DNA from: Sipunculus nudus
Lineage: Eukaryota; Annelida; Sipuncula; Golfingiida; Sipunculidae
Length of the DNA stretch: 64,000 bases
Direction: 5' to 3'
NCBI GenBank assembly: GCA_026874595.1
Contig: CM049310.1
Coordinates: 55,553,058 to 55,617,057 of the forward strand
Below the pieces are notes generated by a model. The model did not search any database and was not told the origin of the DNA. It worked only from the letters and a program-made list of their open reading frames with translations. Shown piece by piece: positions 1-10,689 of the stretch. Both the position numbers and the translations under genes were made by a program. Every line of letters starts with the position of its first letter. Position 1 is the first letter of the stretch.

Positions 1-580
1 AAGCCGATGAAACAACGATATGTTCCGGAGTGATACCGACACTTAACATTTTTTAAAATGTTAAAAAATATCCAGATGTTACCCCGATATGCACCGATGT
101 TTCCAAGCTGATGTTACTCCATGCCAAGTCGATGTCATAACGGGCGCGACATCAGCGATGACCAGCTTGTATATAACTGCGTATAAGTAATATGCAATGT
201 CTTGCAATAACCACGCTCGAGTGAATAATACATTGGCATGGGAAAAGACTTGCTAGGGCTCGTACCTGAGCTGGTTAGGCTGTGGACTATGCCTCGAACA
301 GAAAGTGCGCCAACAAATCAACTGATGTTCAGCGTATTCGCCGCTCCAGTGTCTATTTTTTTTGGTGGCAGATGAGGCTTGTTTCTAATTTGTTTTCTTG
401 CTTTGATTTGTTAAAAAGAAATCTTAAATCTTCCACACATATTGTATCCAAATAATAATAATAATAATCAACTGGCCCATTGGCCATGACGCTTAGCTGA
501 ATTTGACAAATAGGTGATGCATGTATTAATTATTATTATATTAATGTTATGATATATATTTGTTAAAGATTGAATGACTT
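1..580. other. No gene seen
   Basis: No plausible exon or element boundary was found. A short (ATA)n run lies near 452-470. The stretch is AT-rich unique or decayed sequence. Confidence 0.5.
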
Positions 581-1240
581 CCAGAGTGCTCAGAATCAGG
601 CGTTTTGCCCATAGGCCTTAGAAAATATGATACAGTGACCTTATTTATGGTTCACAAGAAGATTTTACCAAGAACTCCCTAGATGCTAAGTTCTATGTAG
701 ATTGCTACGATTTGCACACATCTAGCTTATAGGGTGCTATATGCTCACAGAATATGGGTCACAGTGACCTTAATTAAGGTTTCTAAGAAGACTTAACAGG
801 GCTCTCCCTGGATCTTAATTAAAACAGAAGTTTCTACGTCCAACTGCTAACATTTGTACCAAAATGCTCAAATCATGTCTTTTGTCTATCTCACAGAATA
901 TAGGTGATCGTTTCCCTATAGCTAATTTCATGTTTCCACGGACATTTACCCAGGACCTCCGTTAATATTACATAAGACGATTCTAAGCCCAACGGATACA
1001 ACCAGTGCCCTGTCTAATTATTCTAAACCATGCATGTCTTCGGCCTGTAGGTCGTTGAATATAGATCACCATGGCCCAATTTAATGTTTCCAAGGAGATT
1101 TGCCTAGAAATTCCCTGTGTAGCGTTTGGAGATTCTAAACCTAACAGATACGGTTACAGCTCATATGACATTCAGGGCGCTCAAATCATATTTTCGTCCC
1201 AAAGGTCGCAGAATGTTAAACCAGGTAAAAAAACTTACCC
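581..1240 (+). repeat. Diverged tandem repeat, about 150-165 bp unit, left cluster
   Basis: Four degenerate units are marked by the recurring phrase CAGAATATGGGTCACAG or close variants near 746, 892, 1055 and 1208. Each is followed by a 'GACCTTAATT', 'GGTTTCTAAGAAGACTT' and 'CTCCCTGG' block. The same family recurs at 63190-63880. The reading frame at 1071-1409 runs through these units and is not taken as a gene. Confidence 0.65.
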
Positions 1241-1381
1241 TCTCAGAGATTGTGTGAAGAAGTCTAAAATTTTGTTTTTGGATATTCTGTTTTTCTCAAT
1301 TGTTACATGTGTCTCTTTTATTGTGCGCTTTTTGCATTCTGATTCCTGTAAGGCAGGCCCTGGTTTATTGTGCGCAGGAGT

Positions 1382-2059
1382 GTTGCATGTGTCTATTAGG
1401 CAAGCATAGTCCGTTGCAATGGGAGACGCGCGAGCCGGCCGGCCCGCGTGTGGGGTCTGAAGTGTAGAAACACAGCGTTCTTTGTTCTAGATGGTTCAAG
1501 TCTGTTCCTGTAACGTGTGTATTGTTCTTTGGGATTTTCCATTTCTAGTACTTTCGGATAAAAAGTTATAAATAAGGGGCTGTGTTTAGAGCCGAGAGAG
1601 AAGGAGAGAGAAATATTCCAGCGGACACGGAAGAGTGTGAGTCAGTTTGTGGACCTTTCCGATAATTGCAGCACTTATAGATATTCTTCGAACTTTGTAA
1701 CAGATTTTATTCAGTTTGCCTTTGGGACTATTACCAGAACTTCACTTTTGGATTAGAACAGATTGATTTCGGGATTGAATTGGACTATTATTCTCTGAGA
1801 AGATTTACGTGAACTGTTCATCTTGATTATATGTTTTCAAGGACTTGTTGAGCTGTGACAGTGGTGGTATCCAGAAAGGCCTAGGATCCGGACACTCTGG
1901 TACTGTACATTTTTATTGTTTTACTGTGTATTTGTATTGATTTTGCGCATTTTAATGTCAGGATTGTTTTAAGCATAAATTATAATTATTTGTTAACAAA
2001 AAAAAACACTGACTTCTTTATTCGTTCCCCTATGACATTTCACGCTGACTAGTGTTACA
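1382..2059 (+). mobile_element. Candidate solo LTR of an LTR retrotransposon
   Basis: The block looks like an LTR: a TATA box (1567-1574), a purine-rich GAGAGAGAAGGAGAGAG stretch just downstream, a T-rich 3' part, and an end reading AGTGTTACA. The 4-mer GAGT occurs at 1378-1381 and again at 2060-2063, compatible with a 4-bp target duplication, but the left end would then start GTTGCA instead of the usual TG. No gag or pol remnants and no second LTR are present, so it would be a solo LTR. A cellular promoter or another repeat is possible. Confidence 0.35.
1567..1574 (+). promoter_or_regulatory. TATA-box-like motif
   Basis: TATAAATA followed by AGGGGC sits in the middle of the candidate LTR, about 30 bp before a purine-rich stretch. 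That is where an LTR promoter (U3/R boundary) is expected. Its function is inferred. Confidence 0.4.
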
Positions 2060-2063
2060 GAGT

Positions 2064-3603
2064 ATGATTTTTATTTATCTCCGTAACAAAACTTATGCTT
2101 GTCACGACTACATGATCTGTTGTTATTAGGTTCCGTAACACAATCAATACATATATACAGGCTGTACACAGGCGCCAAAACTAGGTAAGCTACTTGTAAC
2201 CATTAGTTTGCCAAAGATGTTCTCATGCTGTTTTGTATTGTGTTCAACAGTTGTGCATGAAAAGTGGCTGAAACTTTTTATCAAGAAGGCAAAAGCAAGC
2301 TAACCTAGGTCACAGGTCCAATGTTGTTGTTAAAAATGCAAAGCCTCAGTTTCTCCTTATTCTTGCCTATGCATAGAGTTAGATCTACTTTGCCTCAGGG
2401 GTGAGAATCATTGACAGGTCCCGATCCGGGGGGGGGGGGATTCCCGGATCTACGCCTGTTGGTAATGGGTCCCTTCGATCAAATTATTAAGATTCATTTA
2501 AAATCAGTGATGTTTAAGTATAGAAAGGATATATATTTTATTCAGTTTTCTGGAGATAATATATTGACGTTCTGAATGTGACTTAAGTTAGATAAACCAT
2601 GGCGAAGTTCAACACAACACACTAACGTTACCTGAACCAATCACAGAACCGGTATATAATGTCTAACCATCAGGACTGTCTTGCCCCATGCAAAAACACG
2701 ACATGACCTATGCATGAGCAGCAACTTCCAATGAGGCTTTTGTTTGTCCAACATAGCTACTGGAGACGGTCATCCTATATTAGTACTTAATTGTAACAGT
2801 TTTAACTAGGGCCTGCGCTTACAAATACAACTTGATGAGCTTATTATGCAAAAGGTCTAGGCACGCCCTGACAATGTACGAATTTTGGTGAACCAATTTC
2901 AGGGCGGGGGGGGGGGGCTGTTGCGCCTGTTTTCACAATTAGTGCAACCAGCCTGAAGCGGATGGCTCAGTTTCAGAATTGCTGGACTTGGGATAGATTT
3001 ACGTCATGCAATATGCAAGGTCTTCCGACTCATTGCTGGTACCTGATCAATGCTTTTTCATTTATGTCATTGTGAAAAGGCCCTTGGAAAAGATGTCATT
3101 GAAAAAAATGTGGACCTTTTGAAAATGTTGGGGGGGGTCGTACGACCCTAACGAACCCCCTTGCATACACCCATGAAGAGACTATAACCGCCACTGGTTC
3201 CAGAAGAACCATAACAGGAAACACATTTGATATATTTGGCGCCAGAACGCATTGGCAGGATCATGGCCTTCCTTTAGAAAAAAGTCTCGGAATAAGATCA
3301 AATAATTATCACATGACCCTCAGTATTTTTGTGAGTGGTGACTAGCGTGCTACAATCCTAAAAATATAGATGACTAAAATCCAAGCATAATGTTTACGTC
3401 TTTATATTTTCTGAAGCAATACCTTTCATTTTCTTTGACCATAAACAAAAACTTCATTATCTGTTATTTTAGGAATGTCGTCATCAAACTCGAACATGGA
3501 TATAATCACTACTATAAAGAATTTTCATGGCAATTATGAATGATTTTCAGTATTTAACATGAGGCTGTTGTTCAGTTGTTTAGTATGTATGTGTAGTGCT
3601 TTT
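2064..3603. other. No gene; G-tracts and a short palindrome
   Basis: It contains poly-G runs at 2428-2439 and 2906-2917, and a perfect 14-nt palindrome GGGTCGTACGACCC at 3135-3148 beside another G-run. An inverted GCCCTGA/TCAGGGC pair flanks about 2863-2907. No exon with supporting splice sites was seen. Confidence 0.5.
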
Positions 3604-3609
3604 CCAACG

Positions 3610-3809
3610 CCTTAGCGGGGGGGGGGGGGGGGGTCCAGACCCCCCTTTATTAGCCGCCGCCATATTTTTCCTCAGGGTTTCAGGCAATTTTTCATTTTGC
3701 CGCCCCCTTTTCCGGACCTGGAGACCTCTTTTCAGGCTTTGTCATTAGTCCTCCCGGGTTCGACTCCTCCCCCACCCCCTTTTTATCCGAAATCCTGGAT
3801 CCGCCCCTG
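3610..3809 (-). mobile_element. Short non-autonomous DNA transposon (CAGGGGCGGATCC family)
   Basis: The right end, read on the minus strand, starts CAGGGGCGGATCCAGGATTT. The left end has decayed into a 17-base G-run (3617-3633). The hexamer CCAACG immediately flanks both sides (3604-3609 and 3810-3815), which looks like a 6-bp target-site duplication. It belongs to the same family as the elements at 20871-21053, 21146-21336 and 54700-54879. It has no coding capacity. Confidence 0.65.
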
Positions 3810-3815
3810 CCAACG

Positions 3816-5098
3816 TATGCATGGCTAGATATCTACTTCGTAGAGCAAGGGTGGCAAGACAAGATTCTTATAAAATCATAAGCAATGTGTTATAGTATTA
3901 AATGACAGCAATGGATCAAGAATTTTAAGAAACTTAACAATTTAACTTGGATTCAATTTTGTGAGAATTTAAAGAAAAGGGTAAAATGTTATCAAAGGTT
4001 CATGTATAAAACCCCATGGACATTCGCCAGTAATTTCATAAAGACCTTAATTTTGTGGAAAAACCAGGTGCGATAGCTATGGAGAGTGCAATGTTTTACG
4101 TGAGATATCAACAAGAACACAATGATGCAAAGTGAAAGTTCTACATTTCTTACCTCATACAGCCAGACATGAAAAGAAAAGTGTTCTTAATAAAAAAAGT
4201 ATGGAGAATTTTAAAAAAATGTTTCGAGAATATAATCACCAAAATGAAAGAGTAGTAATATAAATTTCTTGATTGAGAAACTTTTAGAATGAATTCCAAA
4301 TTGTATATATAGAAAAACCTGTTCACCGGATAGATTACATGCGACTTGATTATGATCATGTGAATTGTGTTCTGATCTCCTCAAGGCCATTTATTACTAA
4401 ACTGTTTTTTCCGCCTGTCGGATGGTAATAAACTTAAGTGTAAAGGAAAGGACAGTAAAAGAAATAAAGATTTGTTTCGGATCGTATTTCACGGGAATGA
4501 CCATCAATCCACCAACTGGCCGTTGGGAATAGCTTTTTTAATCATTAGAAAAGATATTATATTACAGTAACATTCATCAACCACAAATGCATCTTTTACT
4601 TATAAGACTTTGTTTCGTGCAAAAAAGACTTTAGATGGATTTTAAAAAATGAACCGGTATTTGGTAGATCAAAGTAATATGACAATAGAAAGCAGGCAAA
4701 TATTGGTTGAACAAGTGTTTCCAAAGATTGTAATAGAAATATGTATATTTTAACTAAAAAATCCATTGATTATTTATAAAGATTAATCGTTTTATGCAAT
4801 AAGATTGAATAATATTGTCAGATTTTGTTCTCTAAGATTAATCATATGTTTATGTTCTTTTGGTCTGGTAATCTGTTAAATGGTTTCTTGTTTTCAGTTA
4901 ATGTTGAGTCAACGTTATTTTCACACCTGTTCACAGCATAATTAGGCTAAGTATTGCAGTAAGTAATTATGATATAATATTTTTATTATGTAATATATTT
5001 ATTATGTTTTAAAATTTTTAGCAAGAAAAAGCACCAGATTAACCTTAACATTTAGCATAGGGATGTTTAACAGATAAAAAAAAGTATATATTATACCG
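3816..5098. other. No gene seen
   Basis: AT-rich sequence with frequent A/T homopolymers. No supported exon, RNA gene or repeat boundary was found. Confidence 0.5.
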
Positions 5099-5380
5099 CA
5101 GCGGTTATACATTGCAGATCTTATTGGTCTTAAACGCTGCTTTGTACAGCAATATTTTCCGGATCTCATTACCAAGGCTTTCACAGTGCAAACAATGGTA
5201 TAAGCCAATGAAAGCGTGGTATCGCATAGTGCTCCAAGTTTTAAACCCGCTACACCCTGCTCTCGTTGGTCTGATTCCTGGCCCTGTGCCAGCCCTGGTG
5301 TCGGGACCCCGAAAAACTGGCTAAACATAGCAGCGGCTAAACCGAAGGAGATCTGGTACGACTGCAATGTATAACCGCTG
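5099..5380. mobile_element. MITE-like element with perfect 19-bp TIRs
   Basis: CAGCGGTTATACATTGCAG at 5099-5117 is the exact reverse complement of 5362-5380, which defines a 282-bp element. No clear target duplication flanks it. A minus-strand frame of 133 codons (5002-5403) runs through it and both TIRs, so that frame is attributed to the element. Confidence 0.7.
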
Positions 5381-6480
5381 TAAGAGGAGGGTAAACCCCA
5401 CACGGTGGCTAGGTATTATGTTTTTTCCCTTGGAAGGTTGGTTGGTTACGTAGTTGGCCCGTTTGGTTGTTGGCAACTTAAGGCAAAATGTTGTGATAGA
5501 AAGTGTGGAGGGTAAGGGTTACACTCCCTAATTTGGAGGATCACCCTATTTGTTTATGTAAAGGATATATTATAAGGCGATTTTCTTATCCCGGCCTCGG
5601 GCCAAGGACATTCGTTGGTATTAAGGCCCGCCTTTGTGGAATGATTGACCTGTGAGCCTTTTGGTGTACCTGGAACTGTGTTGAATTCAGGAAAGTTTAA
5701 GGATCCTGGCTGATCGAAGTACAAAAGAAAGCTCAGCACATTCATTGTACATAAGTGATAAAAACAGATGAACGCAAAGAAACTGCCGTTAACATTATCT
5801 GACATGGAATACTATATAATCTGTACTCAAATTATATCATAGTGAACCAGAATTCTGCATTCTAAGGAATGTAAAAACCGCCAGGGGGTCCCTATTGTCC
5901 CTAACAGCCTTTACTTATTCGGCCCATGTTCCCAGTTTCATTGGTGCATATGTGACTAAACATTTGTGAATACTCCGTGAGGTCGTTCCTGAATCCGGAT
6001 CAAGCACTCAATACACATCAATGTCTGATCGGTTATTCTTTAGACCATTCCCGATATGCCCTAAAAATCATATGGGATTCATCACAAGATTGCGTGTTTT
6101 ACGTTTTGAGCAAACACAGTAAAACACAGACGAACGGGATTGAACGCATACGCATTCTAGCGGAGGGAGGCAACAATTAATGGCAACAGACACAGCTGCA
6201 TGTTCCAAAAGCAAAATATGCTGCGGGAGATAGAACTTTGCGTTACAGAGGTGTTTGCCTGTGGAATTTTAATTTCATCAACATTCAGTATCAACTTTTC
6301 ACTAACACGTTTCAAAGCTAATTTAAGATAATACTTGTTGGCTAATTATATCAATATTAAAAATTAAAATTGCTAAAAAAAAGTTATTCCGCATCTACAG
6401 GAGTTAACACATCAGTTCAAATCTGTAGTGTGTTTCACATTTATGTATATGTCTTGCACCTGCCACTTATCTATTGGAAT
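5381..6480. other. No gene seen
   Basis: Short frames at 5554-5805 (minus) and 5977-6180 (plus) lack convincing splice sites or domain features. Nothing else is recognisable. Confidence 0.45.
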
Positions 6481-6616
6481 TTATGACAGGGTATACACCC
6501 TCAAGGGTGTCAAACTCTCTTGATCTAATTTTGATATTGCACGAATACACTCGTATTAACATAGAATTAATTTTCAGTGTATCTTAAAATTGAAACAATA
6601 AATTGAATTGAATTAA
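6480..6616 (+). repeat. Probable 3' tail of a non-LTR retrotransposon or SINE
   Basis: The stretch ends in AATAAATTGAATTGAATTA (6597-6615). Short (TTGAA)-type microsatellite tails of this kind terminate many invertebrate non-LTR elements. No reverse transcriptase remnant was seen upstream. Confidence 0.35.
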
Positions 6617-7310
6617 AAAATGACAGTGGAATGTTAAAGGATACATTCATACTACAATCATACTTTTGTTACTAAATAGGTAATTAAATATTGATTTAAT
6701 ATTGACTATGTATCTAAAACTTAGAGAGAACGGAACGTTTATTTTGTTCATTTAATTCAGTGAGATTATATTGGCATTGTATTTTTTGTATCAATGGGAT
6801 GCAAGTATATTGTTATGTATCTATCAATCAATTTAGTGCAATAAAATTACTGATCTAAAAGCTAACTTAAAAGTTACCTTAAAAGCGGTACATAACTCAT
6901 ATACCAATACCACAGGCAGAACGATTGGTAGTTTTTGTAGTCTGAATTGTATAGAGCATATTAAAGTAAAGACATAAGCCTGTTAATGTGCTGTAGACAA
7001 ATAAGATACAAAAAAAGTCTAGCCTTTCTGCGTGATTCATCATGACCCATTTGATCGAAAGTGATGGTGCTCAACTGCTCTAGTTGAGGCGATACCGCTA
7101 AAAACACCAATTGATTAGATTTGTGTACGAATTTATACATATTTTAGATTATCTTAGCCATGCGATTATCGATGATATAGAAAATGTTTTAATCAAACAA
7201 CGAACCCACATTTGAACATTTCCTCAGCTGTACCGATTGCAGATTGTAGTCAACCCTTGGCTTCAGATTACTGGGTTTGGAAGTAACGTCGATTTCAACT
7301 TTACCCCCTT
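6617..7310. other. No gene seen
   Basis: AT-rich unique sequence. No structure was recognised. Confidence 0.45.
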
Positions 7311-7468
7311 CCAGGTTACTCCCCCCCCCCCCCCATCCTATAATTGTTAGGTGTATTTATCTAGTGTATTTAGATGCTTATTCTTAACATAAACTTTGAA
7401 AAAAAGAGAGGAGTGAGGGTCATCAAAACAGTGCCCGGGGGGGGGGGGGGGGGAGTAATCTGAAAATG
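7311..7468. repeat. Inverted pair GGTTACTC-C14 / G17-GAGTAATC
   Basis: GGTTACT followed by C14 (7321-7334) faces G17 (7437-7453) followed by GAGTAATC, about 100 bp apart. The strand could fold into a hairpin with a pure G:C stem. This is probably a tiny decayed TIR element in which both ends gained homopolymers. Confidence 0.5.
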
Positions 7469-10440
7469 GAGATGGCTGAATCTCGGTTGCACGGATCGGA
7501 AAGGCACTGACGTTGGTCTGTCAGTTCGTTCTTCTAATTTATAAATTCTCCTTCAATTGTCTGACATATGAGTTATAACAGACTCAAAATGTAATATCTG
7601 TTTAAATAAAAACTCATAAGTTTCATCATAATAGCTTATTAGGAAATAGTTCAATGTGTAGATGCAAAAGAGGCACAATATTATGATACCGTCGGCAGTT
7701 ATAAAACGGGGACAGGCAGAGATCCGTATTTAATTTTTATGGCCATATTGATACTTATAATTAAAAAAAAATCTGTGCTATCTGGATGAAGTTCCTGTGG
7801 TTATAAAACATATCTGTGTCAGGTCACCTAATATGATGTCCATTTGAAAATTTCATGTTCTAAGCGAGTTTAATAATATCCCCTGTGCTAATGATGTATC
7901 TACAAGTAAATGTGTATCTACATGTAACTAATTGCCATGGCAACTGCAGCGTATGATTAAAACTGAGCACAATTGATTAAGTCTTGCCAGGAGAGGAATG
8001 TAATATACAGGGTTTCATCAGAATATCGAATATCAACAGATTTTCTATGAAAATCAATGTTTGTGACTTGATTACAATTGCTATGACAACATTAATGAGC
8101 CTCCCACGAGTGTGTTGCACTCACCACACGAATGCAACTTAATGTTCTGCACTTACGACCCGTAAAACGTCAATATGGACATCATATCTACCTGTACTAA
8201 TGTTATGAAAGTTTTAAACCGACCGAGCAACGCGTTGTCTTAAATGCCTGTTTTGTCCTACACGGCTTGTTATTGTTTTCCCAAGCACGATATACTAATC
8301 TGGTTTGAAAATGAGGAAGTAGCCGTTCAAAACAGCGAAGTTCATGGTAAATGCTGACAATCCTGTCGTACACCCGGTTCCGGTAAAAGCATACAAGTTG
8401 CAAAGTCACAACAAATATGTGAGATGCATGGTTTTCTAACGGAGTTAAATAGAAAAGACACCTTTGATTGATATGTTTAATTCTCACTACAAGTCGAGAA
8501 TAAATATAAATTATATAGTAGTGCAGTTCAAAAACAGGATATCTTTATTTGCTTTATGTGAAAAGAAAAACCCGGTTGGTTAATTATTTGATATCGTTAA
8601 CATCCGGAATATGCAAAATTTTCAGCTGTTCTCATGGCTTTTTCTATCTCAAAATGTGTTCATTATTACAATAATATCATATTTTGTATGTTCCATGGTT
8701 GGTTTAGACCTCATTGAATAAGATACAATTTTTTTCTTTTTAATCATTTGAACATCACTAGAACCAATCGCTAGACATATTACATTTTTTTAAACAGTAA
8801 TATTTTATGTTCTAATAAAAAAACCATGCATTAACCACTGCGAGGAGAAGAAACAACAGAACAGCCCTCACAATTGGTTAACATATAAATACCGCTATAC
8901 CGACAGAGACGGAAGAAGACACAAGTGCATCATTAAAGGGTCATATACATGGCCAATCATTGGCAGCAATAATCAGGGTTTCTTTGGCTGAAGCTTCTAT
9001 TTCGATAATAGATACCACGGTGTATAAAAAAAACGGATGAGCGTTGAGTTTTACATATTTTTATTATATACCCCTCCCCCCTGAAAGAAATTATGTGTCC
9101 ACCCTATATCTAGAACAGTTCTCACTGAATGTAAATAAAGGCAAAAATTAAAACAAATTCGATTTAATGTTGGTCTAGATCTCGGACAGTCCATGTTCAT
9201 CTTTTGTAACCACAGTATATATCCTGAAATGCTCAATGGACTTAAGTGGACAGTGGTTTTTCAGGAAAAAGTGAGAGTTATGTCCAAAAAAAATAACATT
9301 GTTGGCGAATAAAATTTTAAGTTAATTTTTAGGGCTTATCTGGTCCGCGCTGAGTGATTCCTGTATCGTATGTTAGTTTTCGAGTAATAAGTTACATATT
9401 TTTTTCTGCAAGTATATTGTGTTTTTTTTTTCGGACACAATGCAAACTTTGACATTGTTTTAATCAAATCTTTATGCAAAGCGTGAAGAATAAATTCCAT
9501 CTTTTCATGGTCAAGAGCCGATCTGAAAGTATAAATGTTTCCACATTAATATGCACTGAAAGGGGAGAATATGTGTCATTAGCCTGATTTGCATAAGACA
9601 GGTATGTAATAATGTCGTAGTAATTTCCGGTAACTTTGATTGACAGCTATCGAGTACGAACTTAACTTCCAGAGTTAAAGATTAATTTCATTGGAATCTC
9701 GGCTAAGACCGGTCTGTTAAGGATAAATTTGGTTGACATCTTGTTAAGAACAGTTCCGTGATCCATCTCAGGCTAATAGTAACTTCGATTAAAATCTGCG
9801 GGTAAAACAGATCAGCGAGGGGTTGAAAGTTAAATCAGTCGACAACTATGCCAGAACTGGACGGGTATAAGCATAATGACCTCTGAGCTACAGTGCTTCG
9901 AACAAATTTCGTTGACATCAAGGGCTAGTCACTTGGTGTAAAAAAGAACTGATTTATACAATTACAGATCAGGGAGTCGTTGCTATAGATTTGTTGGCAG
10001 TGAGTCTGGGATGGGTGTTTCAGGAACTCCGAGTAAAAATAAGATTAATTGTTCTACAATAACGAGTCTTATTTGTGTAAGGTTACGCTAACGTTATCGT
10101 CTGTGGCAGTTTGCGGCTGAGAACCGTACAACTCGAAGCCCCGATAGATCAGAGCTACCAATCAGTCCTGTGATATCTAGACAGGCCTGCCAAGCCATAA
10201 CTTCTCATTAAACCACCCGGTGGTTGTGGTGAAAGGAACGGGACTGAGGACTTCATGAGCAGAAGGCGCCCGCAGCGATCAGTCTGCGGGTATTCCCGTG
10301 TGCTCTCCAACACATGGTTTTGGCAATTCTTCTGAAAAGGACCTGAAAAGATCGTCTAGATTTGTTAATAAAATTAGCCGTCTGTGTCACAAGTATAATG
10401 CCAAGATAGCCTGGGTTAATACTCAGCGGTGGATTGGTTT
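7469..10440. other. No gene supported
   Basis: Mostly AT-rich unique sequence. A 94-codon minus-strand frame (8203-8487) lacks a start, splice sites or recognisable features. The last 350 bp before the exon are somewhat richer in GC. If the gene below has more 5' exons here, they were not found. Confidence 0.4.
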
Positions 10441-10448
10441 TCTTCAAG

Positions 10449-10689
10449 AGTGAAATCAATACCTGCGCGTGTCTTGGTTGCTTGGTTAAAGTGAGCGAAA
10501 TCTGTATACTTTACGTGACGACAACGAATACAACGATATCTCCCGTTCAAGTATGTCACACAGAGGGTACGGAACGAGTTCGTGTCCATCTAAAAGTATT
10601 ATGTGAACCTCACATGTTAGTCATCTGTCGGCTCTGGGTGTATCATAGAACCGTAGCTACTGGCTCTGCCGTTCCTCGGTGCCATCACG
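10449..10689 (+). CDS. Probable internal ectodomain exon of a membrane protein
   Basis: The frame is open and ends in ACG|GTAAGT (donor 10690), a perfect consensus, leaving one base of a codon (phase 1). That fits the membrane exon at 26831, which needs exactly one base (G+AT=Asp). Two acceptors are possible: TTTTCTTCAAG before 10449 (phase 0, 80 residues) or TCTCCCGTTCAAG before 10552 (phase 1, 46 residues). The peptide is Cys-rich, has an N-T-T sequon, and contains 'GTERVRVHLK...LVICRLWVYH'. This resembles the last strands of F5/8-type or F-type lectin domains, where the pattern is RYVRxxL...LxLCEVxVY. The family call is by eye and tentative. The alternative is a chance open frame beside a chance donor. 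Confidence 0.45.

Noticed and set aside
5002-5403. 133-codon minus-strand frame
   Set aside because: It runs through a MITE and both of its perfect TIRs; no domain or splice support.
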